DNA of 64,000 nucleotides from Methanocorpusculum sp. (GCA_017408885.1 JAFQTT010000001.1:62001-126000); one strand, 5' to 3'; shown: positions 17,074 through 26,687, counted from the stretch's first letter. The notes: generated from the sequence alone by a model not told the origin. Translations and numbers: made by a program.

Positions 17074-19676
17074 TATTTCTTCTCCATTAAGGCTTTGAGT
17101 TCGTTGATGAGCATTAACGCCTGCATTGGTGTAATGTCATTTGGATTTACTTCACGCAGGCGTTCTTCAACTGCTGACGGCTCTGCTTTTTCCGGTGCTG
17201 AGTCGAAGAGAAGCATCTGCGTGTAGTACTTCTGTCCTCCTGATACGGCATCCTCACGGAGTGCAGACTTTAAGACCTCTTCAGCTCTTGTGAGCACTTT
17301 CTTCGGCACTCCGGCAATCTTTGCAACATGAATACCATAACTTCTGTCAGTTGCTCCCGGGATAAGTTTTCTAAGGAATGTGATGTCATGTGCATCCTCT
17401 TTTACAGCAAAGTGGTAGTTTTTGACGCGGCGAAGTTCGCTCTCGATGGATATAAGCTGGTGGAAGTGCGTTGCAAAAAGTGTCCTTGGACCTGCTGCTC
17501 CTTTTCCGTGCAGGTATTCGAGAACAGCACGGGCGATTGAGTATCCATCCACAGTACTTGTTCCGCGGCCGATTTCATCAAGCAGGATGAGACTTTTTTC
17601 CGTTGCGTTGTTTAAGATGTTTGCAAGTTCCAGCATCTCGACCATGAAGGTACTCTGACCTCCGGCCAGGTCATCAGATGCTCCAACCCTGGTAAATACG
17701 CGGTCAACAATTCCAACTCTTGCAAAGCGTGCCGGAACAAATGAGCCGGTCTGAGCCATAATTGCGAGGAGAGCAACACTTCGCATGTAGGTGGATTTAC
17801 CAGCCATGTTTGCTCCGGTCAGAATCAGAATCTGTTTTTCAACAGAACTCATCTCGGTATCGTTTGGAACATATCCTCCTGGAACTGCGTTTTCGACAAT
17901 CGGGTGGCGGCCGTCGCGGATTAAGAGCTCCGGACGCTCGACAAGTTCAGGACGTACGTAGTCATTGGTAAGAGCAAGGTCTGCAAATGAGGCGAGATTA
18001 TCAATAACACCAAGTGCACAGGCTGCTGCCTGAAGTTCACGGACGTGGCTGCGAAGGGTTTCGATAAGCTCTTCATAGAGCTGAATCTCTAAGGCGAGCA
18101 TTCTGTCGTCAGCCTGAGCCATCAAAGCTTCGCGCTCGCGAAGTGCCGGAATTGTGAAGCGTTCACCGTTTGCTGTGGTCTGTTTTCTCTCGTACTCAGG
18201 CGGCACTTTGTCTAAGTTTGCTTTCGTTACCTCGATGTAGTATCCAAAGACGTTGTTGTATGCAATCTTTAAGGATTTGATGCCGGTTCTTTCGCGCTCG
18301 GTGTTCTGGAGCTCGGCAATCCAGCTTCTGCCGTTTGCAACAACATCACGAAGGGCGTCTAAGTCTTTGCTGTATCCTGCGCGAATTACATTTCCATTTT
18401 TGTAAACTACGGGAGGTTCTTCTACGATTGCGGAGAGGATGAGATCAGAGATTCCGCCAAACTCAGGTATCTCTTGGAGTTTGTCGCGAAGAAGTCCTGC
18501 AGAAGACGCCAGCTCTTCTGAGAGAGCAGGAATTGCAGAGAGACTTGCAGACAAAGAGAGCAGGTCACGCGGCGATGCGTTGCCATACGATATGCGCCCT
18601 GCGATACGCTCAATATCAGATAGTCTTGCAAGCACACTGCGGACAGATGAGAGGAGCACCGGACGTTCCACAAAGTACTGAACTGCATCGAGGCGGTAGT
18701 TAATCTCTGATGTGGAGGTGGATGGTCTGGTTAAGACGCTTCGAAGTGTACGTGCGCCCATTGGTGTTTTGGTTCGGTTTAAGAAACCGAAGAGAGTTGT
18801 ATCGTTTCTGTCTCCCCTGAGCGGTGTTAGGATTTCCAGGTTTCGAAGCGATACCGCATCTAAAATCATTGCATCGGTGTCGTATTTTTTCGAGAAGCCC
18901 TGAATGTGTGAGAGGGATACCTTCTGTGTCTCTTTGGTGTAGCAGACAGCAGCGGCCGCGGCAGAGAGGCAGAGTTCTGAGCTTGTGTCAAAGCCGTCTA
19001 AGGATGCAACACCGAACTGTTCGCATAAGGTTTGTTCGGCGTTGTCGAAGAAGATGGAGCGGGCCGGGGTAAGTACTCTTCCTGTTGATGCAAGGAAGGG
19101 AATCAGGTCTCTTGGAGTGTCCTGCGGCACAAGGATTTCAAGCGGAGAATAGCGTTCGATTTCTGTTGCGAGTGTGGAGAAGTCTTCTGATGCCGGGATT
19201 TCTTTGATGAAGAACTCGCCTGTTGTGATATCGAGGAATGCAAGACCTATTATCTGTTTTTTGAGGTCTGGATTTGCCGCCATCAGGTAGCGTGCACCCT
19301 GTCCCGGGATAATGTCTGCATCTATAGCTGTGCCTGGCGTAACGACGCGGACAACATCACGTTTGACAACTCCTTTTGCCTGTTTTGGATCTTCTACCTG
19401 CTCGCAAATGGCAACCTTGTATCCTTTTCGAATCATGCGGGGGAGATATAAGTCTACGGCATGATAGGGGATTCCCGATAGGGGAATAGGGTTTCCTTCC
19501 GGATCTTTGGAGCGGGATGTAAGCACCAGGTCAAGCTCGCGTGAGCATATTTCGGCATCTTCAAAAAAGGTCTCATAGAAGTCCCCCATGCGCATGAACA
19601 GGATACAGTCAGGGTATTGTTCTTTGAACATTTTGACCTGCTGCATAGCAGGGGTGAGCTTTTTTTCAGGTGCCAT
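17073..19676 (-). CDS. mutS: DNA mismatch recognition protein MutS
   Basis: Binds base mismatches and small loops and recruits MutL. The protein has 867 residues. The N-terminal mismatch-wedge motif is GDFYETF (Phe33-x-Glu35). The C-terminal ABC ATPase has GANMAGKST (Walker A) and LLDEIGRGTSTVDG (Walker B/signature), followed by the ATHFHQL switch. MutS1 and MutL are absent from most archaea; in mesophilic methanogens and haloarchaea they are generally viewed as acquired from bacteria. Forms an operon with mutL. Confidence 0.97.
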   Translation of the reverse strand: MAPEKKLTPAMQQVKMFKEQYPDCILFMRMGDFYETFFEDAEICSRELDLVLTSRSKDPEGNPIPLSGIPYHAVDLYLPRMIRKGYKVAICEQVEDPKQAKGVVKRDVVRVVTPGTAIDADIIPGQGARYLMAANPDLKKQIIGLAFLDITTGEFFIKEIPASEDFSTLATEIERYSPLEILVPQDTPRDLIPFLASTGRVLTPARSIFFDNAEQTLCEQFGVASLDGFDTSSELCLSAAAAAVCYTKETQKVSLSHIQGFSKKYDTDAMILDAVSLRNLEILTPLRGDRNDTTLFGFLNRTKTPMGARTLRSVLTRPSTSTSEINYRLDAVQYFVERPVLLSSVRSVLARLSDIERIAGRISYGNASPRDLLSLSASLSAIPALSEELASSAGLLRDKLQEIPEFGGISDLILSAIVEEPPVVYKNGNVIRAGYSKDLDALRDVVANGRSWIAELQNTERERTGIKSLKIAYNNVFGYYIEVTKANLDKVPPEYERKQTTANGERFTIPALREREALMAQADDRMLALEIQLYEELIETLRSHVRELQAAACALGVIDNLASFADLALTNDYVRPELVERPELLIRDGRHPIVENAVPGGYVPNDTEMSSVEKQILILTGANMAGKSTYMRSVALLAIMAQTGSFVPARFARVGIVDRVFTRVGASDDLAGGQSTFMVEMLELANILNNATEKSLILLDEIGRGTSTVDGYSIARAVLEYLHGKGAAGPRTLFATHFHQLISIESELRRVKNYHFAVKEDAHDITFLRKLIPGATDRSYGIHVAKIAGVPKKVLTRAEEVLKSALREDAVSGGQKYYTQMLLFDSAPEKAEPSAVEERLREVNPNDITPMQALMLINELKALMEKK

Positions 19677-19839
19677 AGTGTTATAATATTGGCTTTTGGA
19701 AGGTAAGAGGGTTTTGAGCGGGGCGGTGTTGTACCCAAACCACGATTTATAATTGAATTAGTTGTAACGCCGAATTTCTCAACTACTTATTAAATTATCA
19801 CATCCAATACTTAAGGAGACCAAAGGACAGGACTGTATC

Positions 19840-20112
19840 ATGATAAAAACCGTCGAAATTCTCTTCTCCGGAAAAGTACAGAAAGTAGGCTTTCGCTCAT
19901 GCGTTAAACGGATTGCAGACAGTGCAGGGCTTACCGGGGAAGTTGAGAACCTTTCAGACGGCAGAGTTCGCGCTCTGGTAACAGGTGATGAGGCAATTAT
20001 TGAGAAGTTCCTCTCAATGACTTACTCCTGTCCGCGAGCGATTGTTAAAAATATCGAGGTCTCAGACTATGTTTTCACCGAGTTTGTGAACTTCGCGGTG
20101 AAGAGAGAATAA
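19840..20112 (+). CDS. acyP: Acylphosphatase
   Basis: Hydrolyses acyl phosphates such as carbamoyl or acetyl phosphate. The 90-residue protein has the family signature KVQKVGFRSCV with catalytic Arg19, and Asn37 in GEVENLSDGRV. Followed after 2 nt by the pyruvate-kinase-C-like gene, so probably co-transcribed with it. Confidence 0.92.
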   Translation: MIKTVEILFSGKVQKVGFRSCVKRIADSAGLTGEVENLSDGRVRALVTGDEAIIEKFLSMTYSCPRAIVKNIEVSDYVFTEFVNFAVKRE

Positions 20113-20114
20113 GC

Positions 20115-20696
20115 ATGAAAACAGAAAAATCAATTACATATTTTTCAGCTCAGGGAAAGGAGAATACAAAAGACTGCGCAGAGCTTGCGGTGTCCCGTGC
20201 AAAGGAGCTGGGACTTACCTCTGTTGTTATCGCATCATGCAGCGGGTACACTGCCCGCATCTTTTGGGAAGAGTGCAAAAAAGCAGGCCTGCACTTAGTT
20301 GTTGTAACTCATGCAGTGGGCTTCGAGGGTCCTGGAATCTGGGAGTTTGACTGCGAACTTGCAGAAGAACTGACAAAGGAAGGTGTCAGCATCGTTACTG
20401 GAACACATGCTTTATCCGGCATGGAGCGTGCAATTTCGCGCAGGCTTGGGGGCGCATCCAGAACTGAAGCCATCGCTGAAGCATTCCGACGCACAGTAGG
20501 CATTGGTATGAAGGTGGCTGTTGAATGTGTATTAATCGCAGCAGACCAGGGTGCGATTCCTGTTGACCGTGAGGTAATCGCTGTAGGCGGTACTGCTGAA
20601 GGAGCAGACACGGTCCTTGTTATCCTTCCGTCGCATACAGCGACCTTCTTTGACCTTCAGGTAAGAGAGTTTGTGGCCATGCCGAGGAACCGGTGA
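20115..20696 (+). CDS. Stand-alone pyruvate kinase C-terminal-like protein
   Basis: A 193-residue soluble protein resembling only the C-terminal (alpha/beta, allosteric) domain of pyruvate kinase, a family seen across methanogens. Features are the start ITYFSAQGKENT, VVIASCSGYTARIFWE and VAVGGTAEGADTVLVI. No catalytic TIM barrel is present, so it is not a pyruvate kinase; its biochemical role is unknown. It sits between acyP and a membrane protein gene on the same strand with gaps of only a few bases. Confidence 0.8.
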   Translation: MKTEKSITYFSAQGKENTKDCAELAVSRAKELGLTSVVIASCSGYTARIFWEECKKAGLHLVVVTHAVGFEGPGIWEFDCELAEELTKEGVSIVTGTHALSGMERAISRRLGGASRTEAIAEAFRRTVGIGMKVAVECVLIAADQGAIPVDREVIAVGGTAEGADTVLVILPSHTATFFDLQVREFVAMPRNR

Positions 20697-20700
20697 GTAA

Positions 20701-21555
20701 ATGGTCTTTGCATCCTTAACTCAGGCCGTAAAAGCTTACGGTAAGATGCCGCATGTCTGGATTTCAGGCATATTCGCAGCCCTTGCAATTCTTCTGACCT
20801 ACTATCTGGCATTTACGGTAAACGAAGTGGCAGGACTTGCAGTGATGGTTATTTTCTTCTTTGCTTTCCCGTATGTTTTAGCCGGAACCTATGGCGTTCT
20901 GATTGATAATAACAAAAAGAAGGGAGCATTTAAGATATATGCCAGATACGGTTTCCGCCGCTGTCTTTTCCCGAATATTCTTCTTGTTCTTCTGACATGG
21001 TTCTTAATGAATCTGGCAACAACGCTTCTCCTGCTTTTCGGAGTTCCTGCTGAGATGTCGTTATACATCAGCTTCTTTGTGGTTATCCCGCTGGTATTCT
21101 TCTGTTACTTCGCAGACATCACAGCAATCCGTCACAACTTAACGATGGGGCAGGCAGTAAGAGACAGTGCAAAGCGTGTATCTCTTGGTTCTTTCTCGAT
21201 TACTGCATTCTATCTGATGAACATCGCAGTGCTCTTCTTCGCATCATTCTTCATGTCGTTTGTAATGAGCTTTGTAGGCTTTGAAGCACTTCTGCCGCTT
21301 ACTGAAATCAGCGAAGAGGTTCTTCTCTCAATGCCGGTTGAAGAGCTCACTGCTCTTGTTTTGACACCTGAAATTATCTTTGCATCTGTTGTCTCTCTCG
21401 CAGTAACCGCATTTGTCTTTGTGCCGTTCTTTGTCTCCTTTAAGACCTACTTCTTTAAGCGGATGCTGACTGTATACAATGGTCAGGCATATCACAGACC
21501 GGAAGAAGAGGACGGCGAGTACGATGAAAAGGGACGCTGGTTCAAATACAAATAA
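20701..21555 (+). CDS. Uncharacterised multi-pass membrane protein
   Basis: A 284-residue protein with six or seven hydrophobic segments and a charged C-terminal tail (RPEEEDGEYDEKGRW). The middle has RHNLTMGQAVRDSAKRVSLG, resembling the DUF4013-like group of archaeal membrane proteins, but I cannot assign a family firmly. Four bases separate it from the upstream gene, suggesting an operon with acyP. Its 3' end faces the MscS genes. Confidence 0.65.
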   Translation: MVFASLTQAVKAYGKMPHVWISGIFAALAILLTYYLAFTVNEVAGLAVMVIFFFAFPYVLAGTYGVLIDNNKKKGAFKIYARYGFRRCLFPNILLVLLTWFLMNLATTLLLLFGVPAEMSLYISFFVVIPLVFFCYFADITAIRHNLTMGQAVRDSAKRVSLGSFSITAFYLMNIAVLFFASFFMSFVMSFVGFEALLPLTEISEEVLLSMPVEELTALVLTPEIIFASVVSLAVTAFVFVPFFVSFKTYFFKRMLTVYNGQAYHRPEEEDGEYDEKGRWFKYK

Positions 21556-21574
21556 AAAAGAAGGGGAAATCCCT

Positions 21575-22582
21575 TTACTCTTTTACGATTGTTACAACTC
21601 TCTGCGGGAACGGGATGTCGATGTTTCTCTCGCGGAAGATTCTGTCTACTTCGCAGTTGACTGCGTTGATGGCTCCCTTCTTAACCGATGGGGATGCTGC
21701 GCAGAAGGTAATCTCGAAGTTTAATGAAGAATCTGCAAACTCCATAAAGAAGACATTCGGTGCGACTTCGTTTGAGAAAAGGGTTGTATCCTTCATTGCA
21801 GAACGCATTGCCTCGAAGAGACTCTCTCTGACAAGTGCAAGATCCGAGCCGTATGCAACACCGATGGTCTCGTGGACAACCATGTACTCAGTCGGCTTTG
21901 AGTAGTTGATGATAATGTCTGCAGAAACACTGGAGTTTGGAATGGTCATGAGCTGGTTGTCTGCGGTCATGATGCGGGTGCTTCTGATTCCAACGTGTAC
22001 TACCTGACCATAGTTTCCGCTGATAGATACCCAGTCGCCTTCGTTAAACGGCATGTCTGCATTAAGCATGAATCCGCTGAAGATGTTTCCAATGATGTCC
22101 TGAGCTGCTAATGCAACGGCGATTCCGGCAACGCCCGCGCCTGCGAGAAGCGGGGTGATATCAATCGCAAGGGCCCCTAAAATCATGAAGAGACCAATCA
22201 TCCAGATGAGAATCTTTGCGATGAACAGGACCAGAGGGCAGAATTTCTTCATGTTCTCATTTGCGGAGCACATGACTACATTGACCAGTCTTGTTGCCAG
22301 ACGGTGTGCGGCCCAGGTTCCGATGAGAATACAGATGGCTGCAAAGTACATTGCCTCAAACGGAATCAGTTCAAAGAAGTGGCCGGAGATGGTGATGTAG
22401 ACTGTTGCGACAAGAACATAGAGTACTGCCGGCAGTCCAAGCGCGGTAATTACTGCCTGGAAAATTCCGGGTTTTGTTTTGGCAATCATAAGGCGCGTTA
22501 CCAGAAATACCAGTAAAGCAACGGCAAATCCGATTACCAGATCGATACATCCAACAAAAATATCGTTTGCCTCAATCATCAT
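21575..22582 (-). CDS. MscS-family mechanosensitive channel (downstream copy)
   Basis: Small-conductance mechanosensitive channel, about 335 residues. Several N-terminal membrane helices are followed by the pore helix ITPLLAGAGVAGIAVALAAQDIIGNIFSG and the beta domain with EGDWVSISGNYGQVVHVGIRSTRI. It acts in osmotic-downshock release. The ATG at 22582 has AAGG upstream; a GTG at 22603 would extend it. It follows a paralogue directly on the same strand, 36 nt apart with this start. Confidence 0.9.
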   Translation of the reverse strand: MMIEANDIFVGCIDLVIGFAVALLVFLVTRLMIAKTKPGIFQAVITALGLPAVLYVLVATVYITISGHFFELIPFEAMYFAAICILIGTWAAHRLATRLVNVVMCSANENMKKFCPLVLFIAKILIWMIGLFMILGALAIDITPLLAGAGVAGIAVALAAQDIIGNIFSGFMLNADMPFNEGDWVSISGNYGQVVHVGIRSTRIMTADNQLMTIPNSSVSADIIINYSKPTEYMVVHETIGVAYGSDLALVRESLFEAMRSAMKDTTLFSNEVAPNVFFMEFADSSLNFEITFCAASPSVKKGAINAVNCEVDRIFRERNIDIPFPQRVVTIVKE

Positions 22583-22618
22583 CCTTATATTTGACTGAGG
22601 CACTTTATCTTTTTCTGA

Positions 22619-23626
22619 TTATTCTGTATCTTTATTTATAGTTATCACACGCTGCGGGAATGGAATCTCAATTCCGCGCTCACGGAAAATCCTGATGACC
22701 TCAGTATTCACCGCGTCTGCTGCGTCACGTCTGACGTGGGTTGATGCAGCACCGAATGTCAGTTCAAATATCAGCGCAGAGTCACCAAACTCCATGAAGT
22801 CAACCTCGGTCTCGATTTCCGCAGAAAGGGCGGATGACTTCTCTGCTGCGGATGCCACAGCGTCATGCAGGCTCTGTTTTACAAGCATAACATCCGAATC
22901 ATAGGCAACCCCGACATTCTCGCGGATTAAGAGAGCTTCGGCAGGCTTTGAGTAGTTCATGATGATGTTGTTTGAAATCATAGAGTTTGGAATAATCATC
23001 ATCTGGCTGTCTTCAGTCATGATGCGGGTGCTTCGAAGACCTACGTGGAGAACGCGCCCATAGGTATTGCTCAGATACACCCAGTCTCCCTCTGTAAACG
23101 GACCGTCTGTATAGAGCACTATCCCGCCGAAGATGTTTCCGAGAAAATCCTGTGCAGCTAATGCTGCTGCGATTCCAACAACTCCGGCACTTGCAAGAAG
23201 CGGAGTGATATCAATCTTAAGCGTTGCAAGAATCATAAAGATTCCTGTTGCCAGGATAAGAATCTCTGCGGCAAACTTTGCAACAGGAACTGCTCTGCGA
23301 TTTTTATCTTTCCTGCTTGAAAATGCATGTTCAATTAGATAGAGCACTGTTCGATACACAGCCCAAGTGCCTAGAAGAATTCCAATTGCTGAAAAATATC
23401 TGTCTTCCAGAGATATGTACTCGGGAAATGCAGTTGAGATAACTGCATATGCGGTAAGCAGACCTACGCAGACCATAATCGGTGCATACAATGCTTTGAC
23501 TACTGCTTTTGCATTCCCTTTTGTCCTTTGAATTAGAATTCGTTTTGCGGCATAAGCGGCACAAATCACAGTAAATCCGATGAGGAAAATAATAATACTC
23601 TGAATGGCTGTATCAGACGTTAGCAT
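22619..23626 (-). CDS. MscS-family mechanosensitive channel (upstream copy)
   Basis: Paralogue of the following gene, 335 residues, with the same layout: membrane helices, pore helix LLASAGVVGIAAALAAQDFLGNIFGG, then EGDWVYLSNTYGRVLHVGLRSTRI. The shared C-terminal motif (V/I)NCEVDRIFRERNIDIPFPQR versus NTEVIRIFRERGIEIPFPQR shows tandem duplication. The N-terminal halves have diverged more, which could give different tension thresholds. The two genes are probably one transcript. Confidence 0.9.
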   Translation of the reverse strand: MLTSDTAIQSIIIFLIGFTVICAAYAAKRILIQRTKGNAKAVVKALYAPIMVCVGLLTAYAVISTAFPEYISLEDRYFSAIGILLGTWAVYRTVLYLIEHAFSSRKDKNRRAVPVAKFAAEILILATGIFMILATLKIDITPLLASAGVVGIAAALAAQDFLGNIFGGIVLYTDGPFTEGDWVYLSNTYGRVLHVGLRSTRIMTEDSQMMIIPNSMISNNIIMNYSKPAEALLIRENVGVAYDSDVMLVKQSLHDAVASAAEKSSALSAEIETEVDFMEFGDSALIFELTFGAASTHVRRDAADAVNTEVIRIFRERGIEIPFPQRVITINKDTE

Positions 23627-23715
23627 ATCTGACTGTTTGTCAGAGAATACAAAAGCACTTTAGAAAGCGGCAGAGAAAATAGCTGGAAAATATTGTGTAA
23701 ATGGGTTTCCCCAAT

Positions 23716-24699
23716 TTACATAATCTTTCCGAGCAGGCGGATAGAGTTGGTCATGTCCGGTCCAAGCGGGGAACCGAAGATGATCTGGGTAACGCCGGCT
23801 GCGGTTAAGTCTTCACACTTCTGGCGGATGTCGTCTGGGGTACCGCAGATGGTGAATGCGTTGAGTTCTGCGTCAGTGACGAGCTCGTTGACAGACTTGA
23901 AGTCGAAGCGTGCGAGTGCGTCCTTGATCTTTGCAACGTTGTTGAGGTCGAGGCCGTGGCGCTGGAGAAGTGCTTCCGGAGATCCTGCTGCAATGAATGC
24001 AGAGACAATCTTTGCTGCCTTCTTTGCCTTCTTCTCGTCCTTGTCGATGGAGAGTGCAGTGTATGCACCAACGTCGAATCCCTTCTTGCCGACAGATTCA
24101 CATGCTGCCTTGATGATTGGGATTGCAACTTCGAAGTCCTTCGGGTTGGATGCATTGATGAGTGCTCCGTCTCCCTTAAGACCTGCGAGCTCGAGTACTT
24201 TCGGACCCTGTGCACCGACGTAGATTGGGATGCCCTTCTTTCCTGGGAGGGTAACACCGGTCAGCTTTGCACCGTCGTAGTCGAAGAATGCCTTGCCGGA
24301 CTTCTTGAGTTCTGCACCAGAGGTGAGTTCGCGGATGGTGTCGATTGCGTCACCGAGTCTTCCGACTGGCTTCTCTGGGTTGATGCAGAGCTTTGGAAGA
24401 GTGGAGAGGTCACCTGGGCCGATACCGAGGGTTGCACGGCCGTCGGAGATCTCATTGAGGGTGCAGGCGAAGGATGCCATTGCTGCCGGGGTGTCGGTGA
24501 ATGCGTTCATGATTCCCGGACCCATCTTCATGGTGGTGGTTGCCTGTGCGACTGCGGTTAAGACTGCGTAGCAGTGTCTGTTGTTGTAGTGGTTGGTGAT
24601 CCAGGCGTAGTCGATGTCTTTGCTCTCTGCGAGTTTACAGTAGTCAACGACTTTCTTAACATTAATGTTTCCTGGAACAAATTCAATTCCGTAAGTCAT
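23716..24699 (-). CDS. mer: F420-dependent methylene-H4MPT reductase
   Basis: Reduces 5,10-methylene-tetrahydromethanopterin (or sarcinapterin) to the methyl form with F420H2, a core step of CO2 methanogenesis. It is a 327-residue luciferase-like TIM barrel with the start YGIEFVPGNI, the WITNHYNNRHCYAVL block and ATLGIGPGDLSTLPKL, all diagnostic of Mer. GAGGTG lies 9 nt before the ATG. Monocistronic, with a clear TATA box upstream. Confidence 0.97.
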   Translation of the reverse strand: MTYGIEFVPGNINVKKVVDYCKLAESKDIDYAWITNHYNNRHCYAVLTAVAQATTTMKMGPGIMNAFTDTPAAMASFACTLNEISDGRATLGIGPGDLSTLPKLCINPEKPVGRLGDAIDTIRELTSGAELKKSGKAFFDYDGAKLTGVTLPGKKGIPIYVGAQGPKVLELAGLKGDGALINASNPKDFEVAIPIIKAACESVGKKGFDVGAYTALSIDKDEKKAKKAAKIVSAFIAAGSPEALLQRHGLDLNNVAKIKDALARFDFKSVNELVTDAELNAFTICGTPDDIRQKCEDLTAAGVTQIIFGSPLGPDMTNSIRLLGKIM

Positions 24700-24737
24700 A
24701 GTTCTTTACACCTCATTCTAAAAGTTTCATTCCTCAA

Positions 24738-24750
24738 CATAAATATATTC
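24738..24750 (-). promoter_or_regulatory. TATA box of mer
   Basis: GAATATATTTATG on the minus strand, about 45 nt before the ATG at 24699. It predicts a short leader of roughly 20 nt that contains the GAGGTG ribosome site (24709-24714). Confidence 0.55.
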
Positions 24751-24842
24751 TGATTTATCAGAGCAAACGCCGCCAGAATATCAGCCGGATTTTCTCTCGC
24801 GAAAAAAAGTTCAAAAACAGGCGTATTTGTATGCGCTTTGAG

Positions 24843-24914
24843 TGGACCTGCCGGGGATCGAACCCGGTTCTTCGGGTTCGAAGCCCGAAAGGATATCCAC
24901 TACCCCACAAGTCC
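24843..24914 (-). tRNA. tRNA-Arg (anticodon TCG)
   Basis: Folds as a complete cloverleaf. Acceptor GGACTTG pairs with CAGGTCC, the anticodon stem is TCGGG/CCCGA with loop CTTCGAA (anticodon TCG), and the T arm is CCGGG-TTCGATC-CCCGG. Discriminator base A. CCA is not encoded and there is no intron. It reads CGA and, by wobble, other CGN arginine codons. Confidence 0.95.
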
Positions 24915-24986
24915 TTGACAGTACATGTATGTGCTTCTTCCTTTTACCCCTGTTGATTTAATACTGAGATACGCCAAATGTAATGT

Positions 24987-25418
24987 ATGGTTTTATCTTC
25001 ATCTCTAATCCGCGCCAGGCTTGAGAATGGAACCCTTGGAATCGAGCCGTTTGCAGAAGAATCTCTTCAGCCCTCCTCATATGACCTCAGAAGTGCAGAA
25101 GATATTGTCATTAAAAAAGGAGAATTAACCCTTGTCCCGACATTAGAGTTCGTATCTCTCCCTGATGATCTCTGCGCAATGCTTTGGGGGCGTTCGTCAT
25201 TTGGCAGAAAAGGCATTACTTTGGGCGCAGGCTACATCGATCCAGGATTTCGGGGAAACTTAACCCTCTGCATGGTAAACAACGGCACAGAGGATATCGA
25301 AGTTACCAAAGGCATGCGGGTTGTACAGATGCTGATTCATACTGTTGAAGGCAAAGTCGAGTCTGCATACAACGGTCAGTATCAGGACAGCCATGGAGTT
25401 GTTGAATCAAAACTGTAA
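24987..25418 (+). CDS. dUTPase/dCTP deaminase family protein, probably dUTPase
   Basis: Trimeric nucleotide hydrolase of the Dcd/Dut family, 143 residues, removing dUTP or producing its precursor. Motifs: QPSSYDLR, the WGRSSFGRKG phosphate loop, and YIDPGFRGNLTLCM. In dCTP deaminases the catalytic glutamate sits in the strand after the IDxGxxG motif (ITLEL). Here the corresponding residue is Cys (LTLCM), while the dUTPase aspartate is kept. I therefore favour dUTPase activity, although annotation as dcd is likely in databases. The 3' end overlaps the convergent permease gene by 12 nt. Confidence 0.75.
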   Translation: MVLSSSLIRARLENGTLGIEPFAEESLQPSSYDLRSAEDIVIKKGELTLVPTLEFVSLPDDLCAMLWGRSSFGRKGITLGAGYIDPGFRGNLTLCMVNNGTEDIEVTKGMRVVQMLIHTVEGKVESAYNGQYQDSHGVVESKL

Positions 25419-26639
25419 AAGCCCAAGCGAAAACAGCATTACAGGAATCATAATCGCACCCATACAGTAAAGCCTTGGGATTCCAAGTTTTGCCGGAATT
25501 ATACCTACGGCTGATGCAAGGACAAGAAGCATCAGCCCGAAAGGTCCGGAAAACACCGCTGTTAGAATTATCAGAAATCCCAGAACATATGCCGAAAGCA
25601 TCCTCTGATTAACTTTTGCCATGTATTTTCCAGTCTTTGAAAAAAGGACTGTCAGTATGTATGCAAAAACGGCAGCGATTCCTGCTGCTGCCAGCAGCAT
25701 GAATATGTTTGGAAGCGGAAACTCTGCTGCCGCCGCAAGAGCACCAGAGCGCATACGCCCGACGGCGTACAGCGCAGCTATTCCTAATACCGCATTTGCA
25801 GTATTTGCGGCAGACGTTGCAAGCAGATATCCGCGCGGATTTTTCGACTCATAATCTCCGCTTTTATGAAACGCCAGAAGCGCATTCGCTGTCCCGCTCG
25901 AAAATCCGGGAAGCCATCCAACTACAGCTCCGGCAGCAGTGCCCTTAATTGTATTTGTCACAGTTTCAATTTTTGATACAAAAAGCCCTGAAAATTTCTG
26001 CTCAACGGTTTGCGGGGCAGCATTTAGAGCATGCAGAAGGACTGGTATTCCAAATAGCCCTGTTAAGAGCGGAAGCAGAACCTCGCCTGCCCCAAACACT
26101 CCAAACGAAAAGTAGGAAAACCTCATCGAAAAGACTCCGAGGATGCCTGATACCAGAAAGAGCATAAATGCCCAGGCAGGTGTCTTTGAATATACAATCA
26201 AAAGACCTGCTGCTGTTAGAATCACAAGACCTATCGCCCAGTCAATCTCTGTCTGGAACAGAGGCAGAATAAAATAAAACGCTGCAAATATTGGAAGTGC
26301 ATAAACAAATCCGAACAGACTTCCAAGCGCTGAAAGTCTTACTGCTTCTTCTCCGTTTCCGCTCAAATACAGCTGATGTGCCGGAAGGACTGACAAAACA
26401 GTGTCTGCATCAGGTACGCCGATGAATGTTGACGGTACTGCATCCAGAAAAGTATGCACAACCATGCATGAGATAAGAAGACAGCAGATTCCTTCTGCTC
26501 CAAACACCAAAGAAAGCGGGACTGCTGCAGCAGATATCACTCCGGCAAACGTATTTGTGTGAAGTCCGGGCACAAGTCCTGATAGAGTGCCGAGAATAAC
26601 ACCTGCGAGTGTTCCAAGCAGAAGAGACAGCATATACAT
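25407..26639 (-). CDS. TctA-like (DUF112) archaeal membrane permease
   Basis: A 410-residue polytopic membrane protein of the tripartite-tricarboxylate-transporter TctA type, the archaeal DUF112 branch. Diagnostic pieces: GTLSGLVPGLHTNTFAG near the N-terminus and its internal echo AGAVVGWLPGFSSGTANALLA, both PG-loop motifs. About ten to twelve membrane segments. No TctB or TctC partner is adjacent, as is usual for archaeal members, whose substrate is unknown. Confidence 0.82.
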   Translation of the reverse strand: MYMLSLLLGTLAGVILGTLSGLVPGLHTNTFAGVISAAAVPLSLVFGAEGICCLLISCMVVHTFLDAVPSTFIGVPDADTVLSVLPAHQLYLSGNGEEAVRLSALGSLFGFVYALPIFAAFYFILPLFQTEIDWAIGLVILTAAGLLIVYSKTPAWAFMLFLVSGILGVFSMRFSYFSFGVFGAGEVLLPLLTGLFGIPVLLHALNAAPQTVEQKFSGLFVSKIETVTNTIKGTAAGAVVGWLPGFSSGTANALLAFHKSGDYESKNPRGYLLATSAANTANAVLGIAALYAVGRMRSGALAAAAEFPLPNIFMLLAAAGIAAVFAYILTVLFSKTGKYMAKVNQRMLSAYVLGFLIILTAVFSGPFGLMLLVLASAVGIIPAKLGIPRLYCMGAIMIPVMLFSLGLLQF

Positions 26640-26687
26640 TCATACGCATGCGTCGGTTATTTAATTTGGCACGTCAATACTTCTCTT

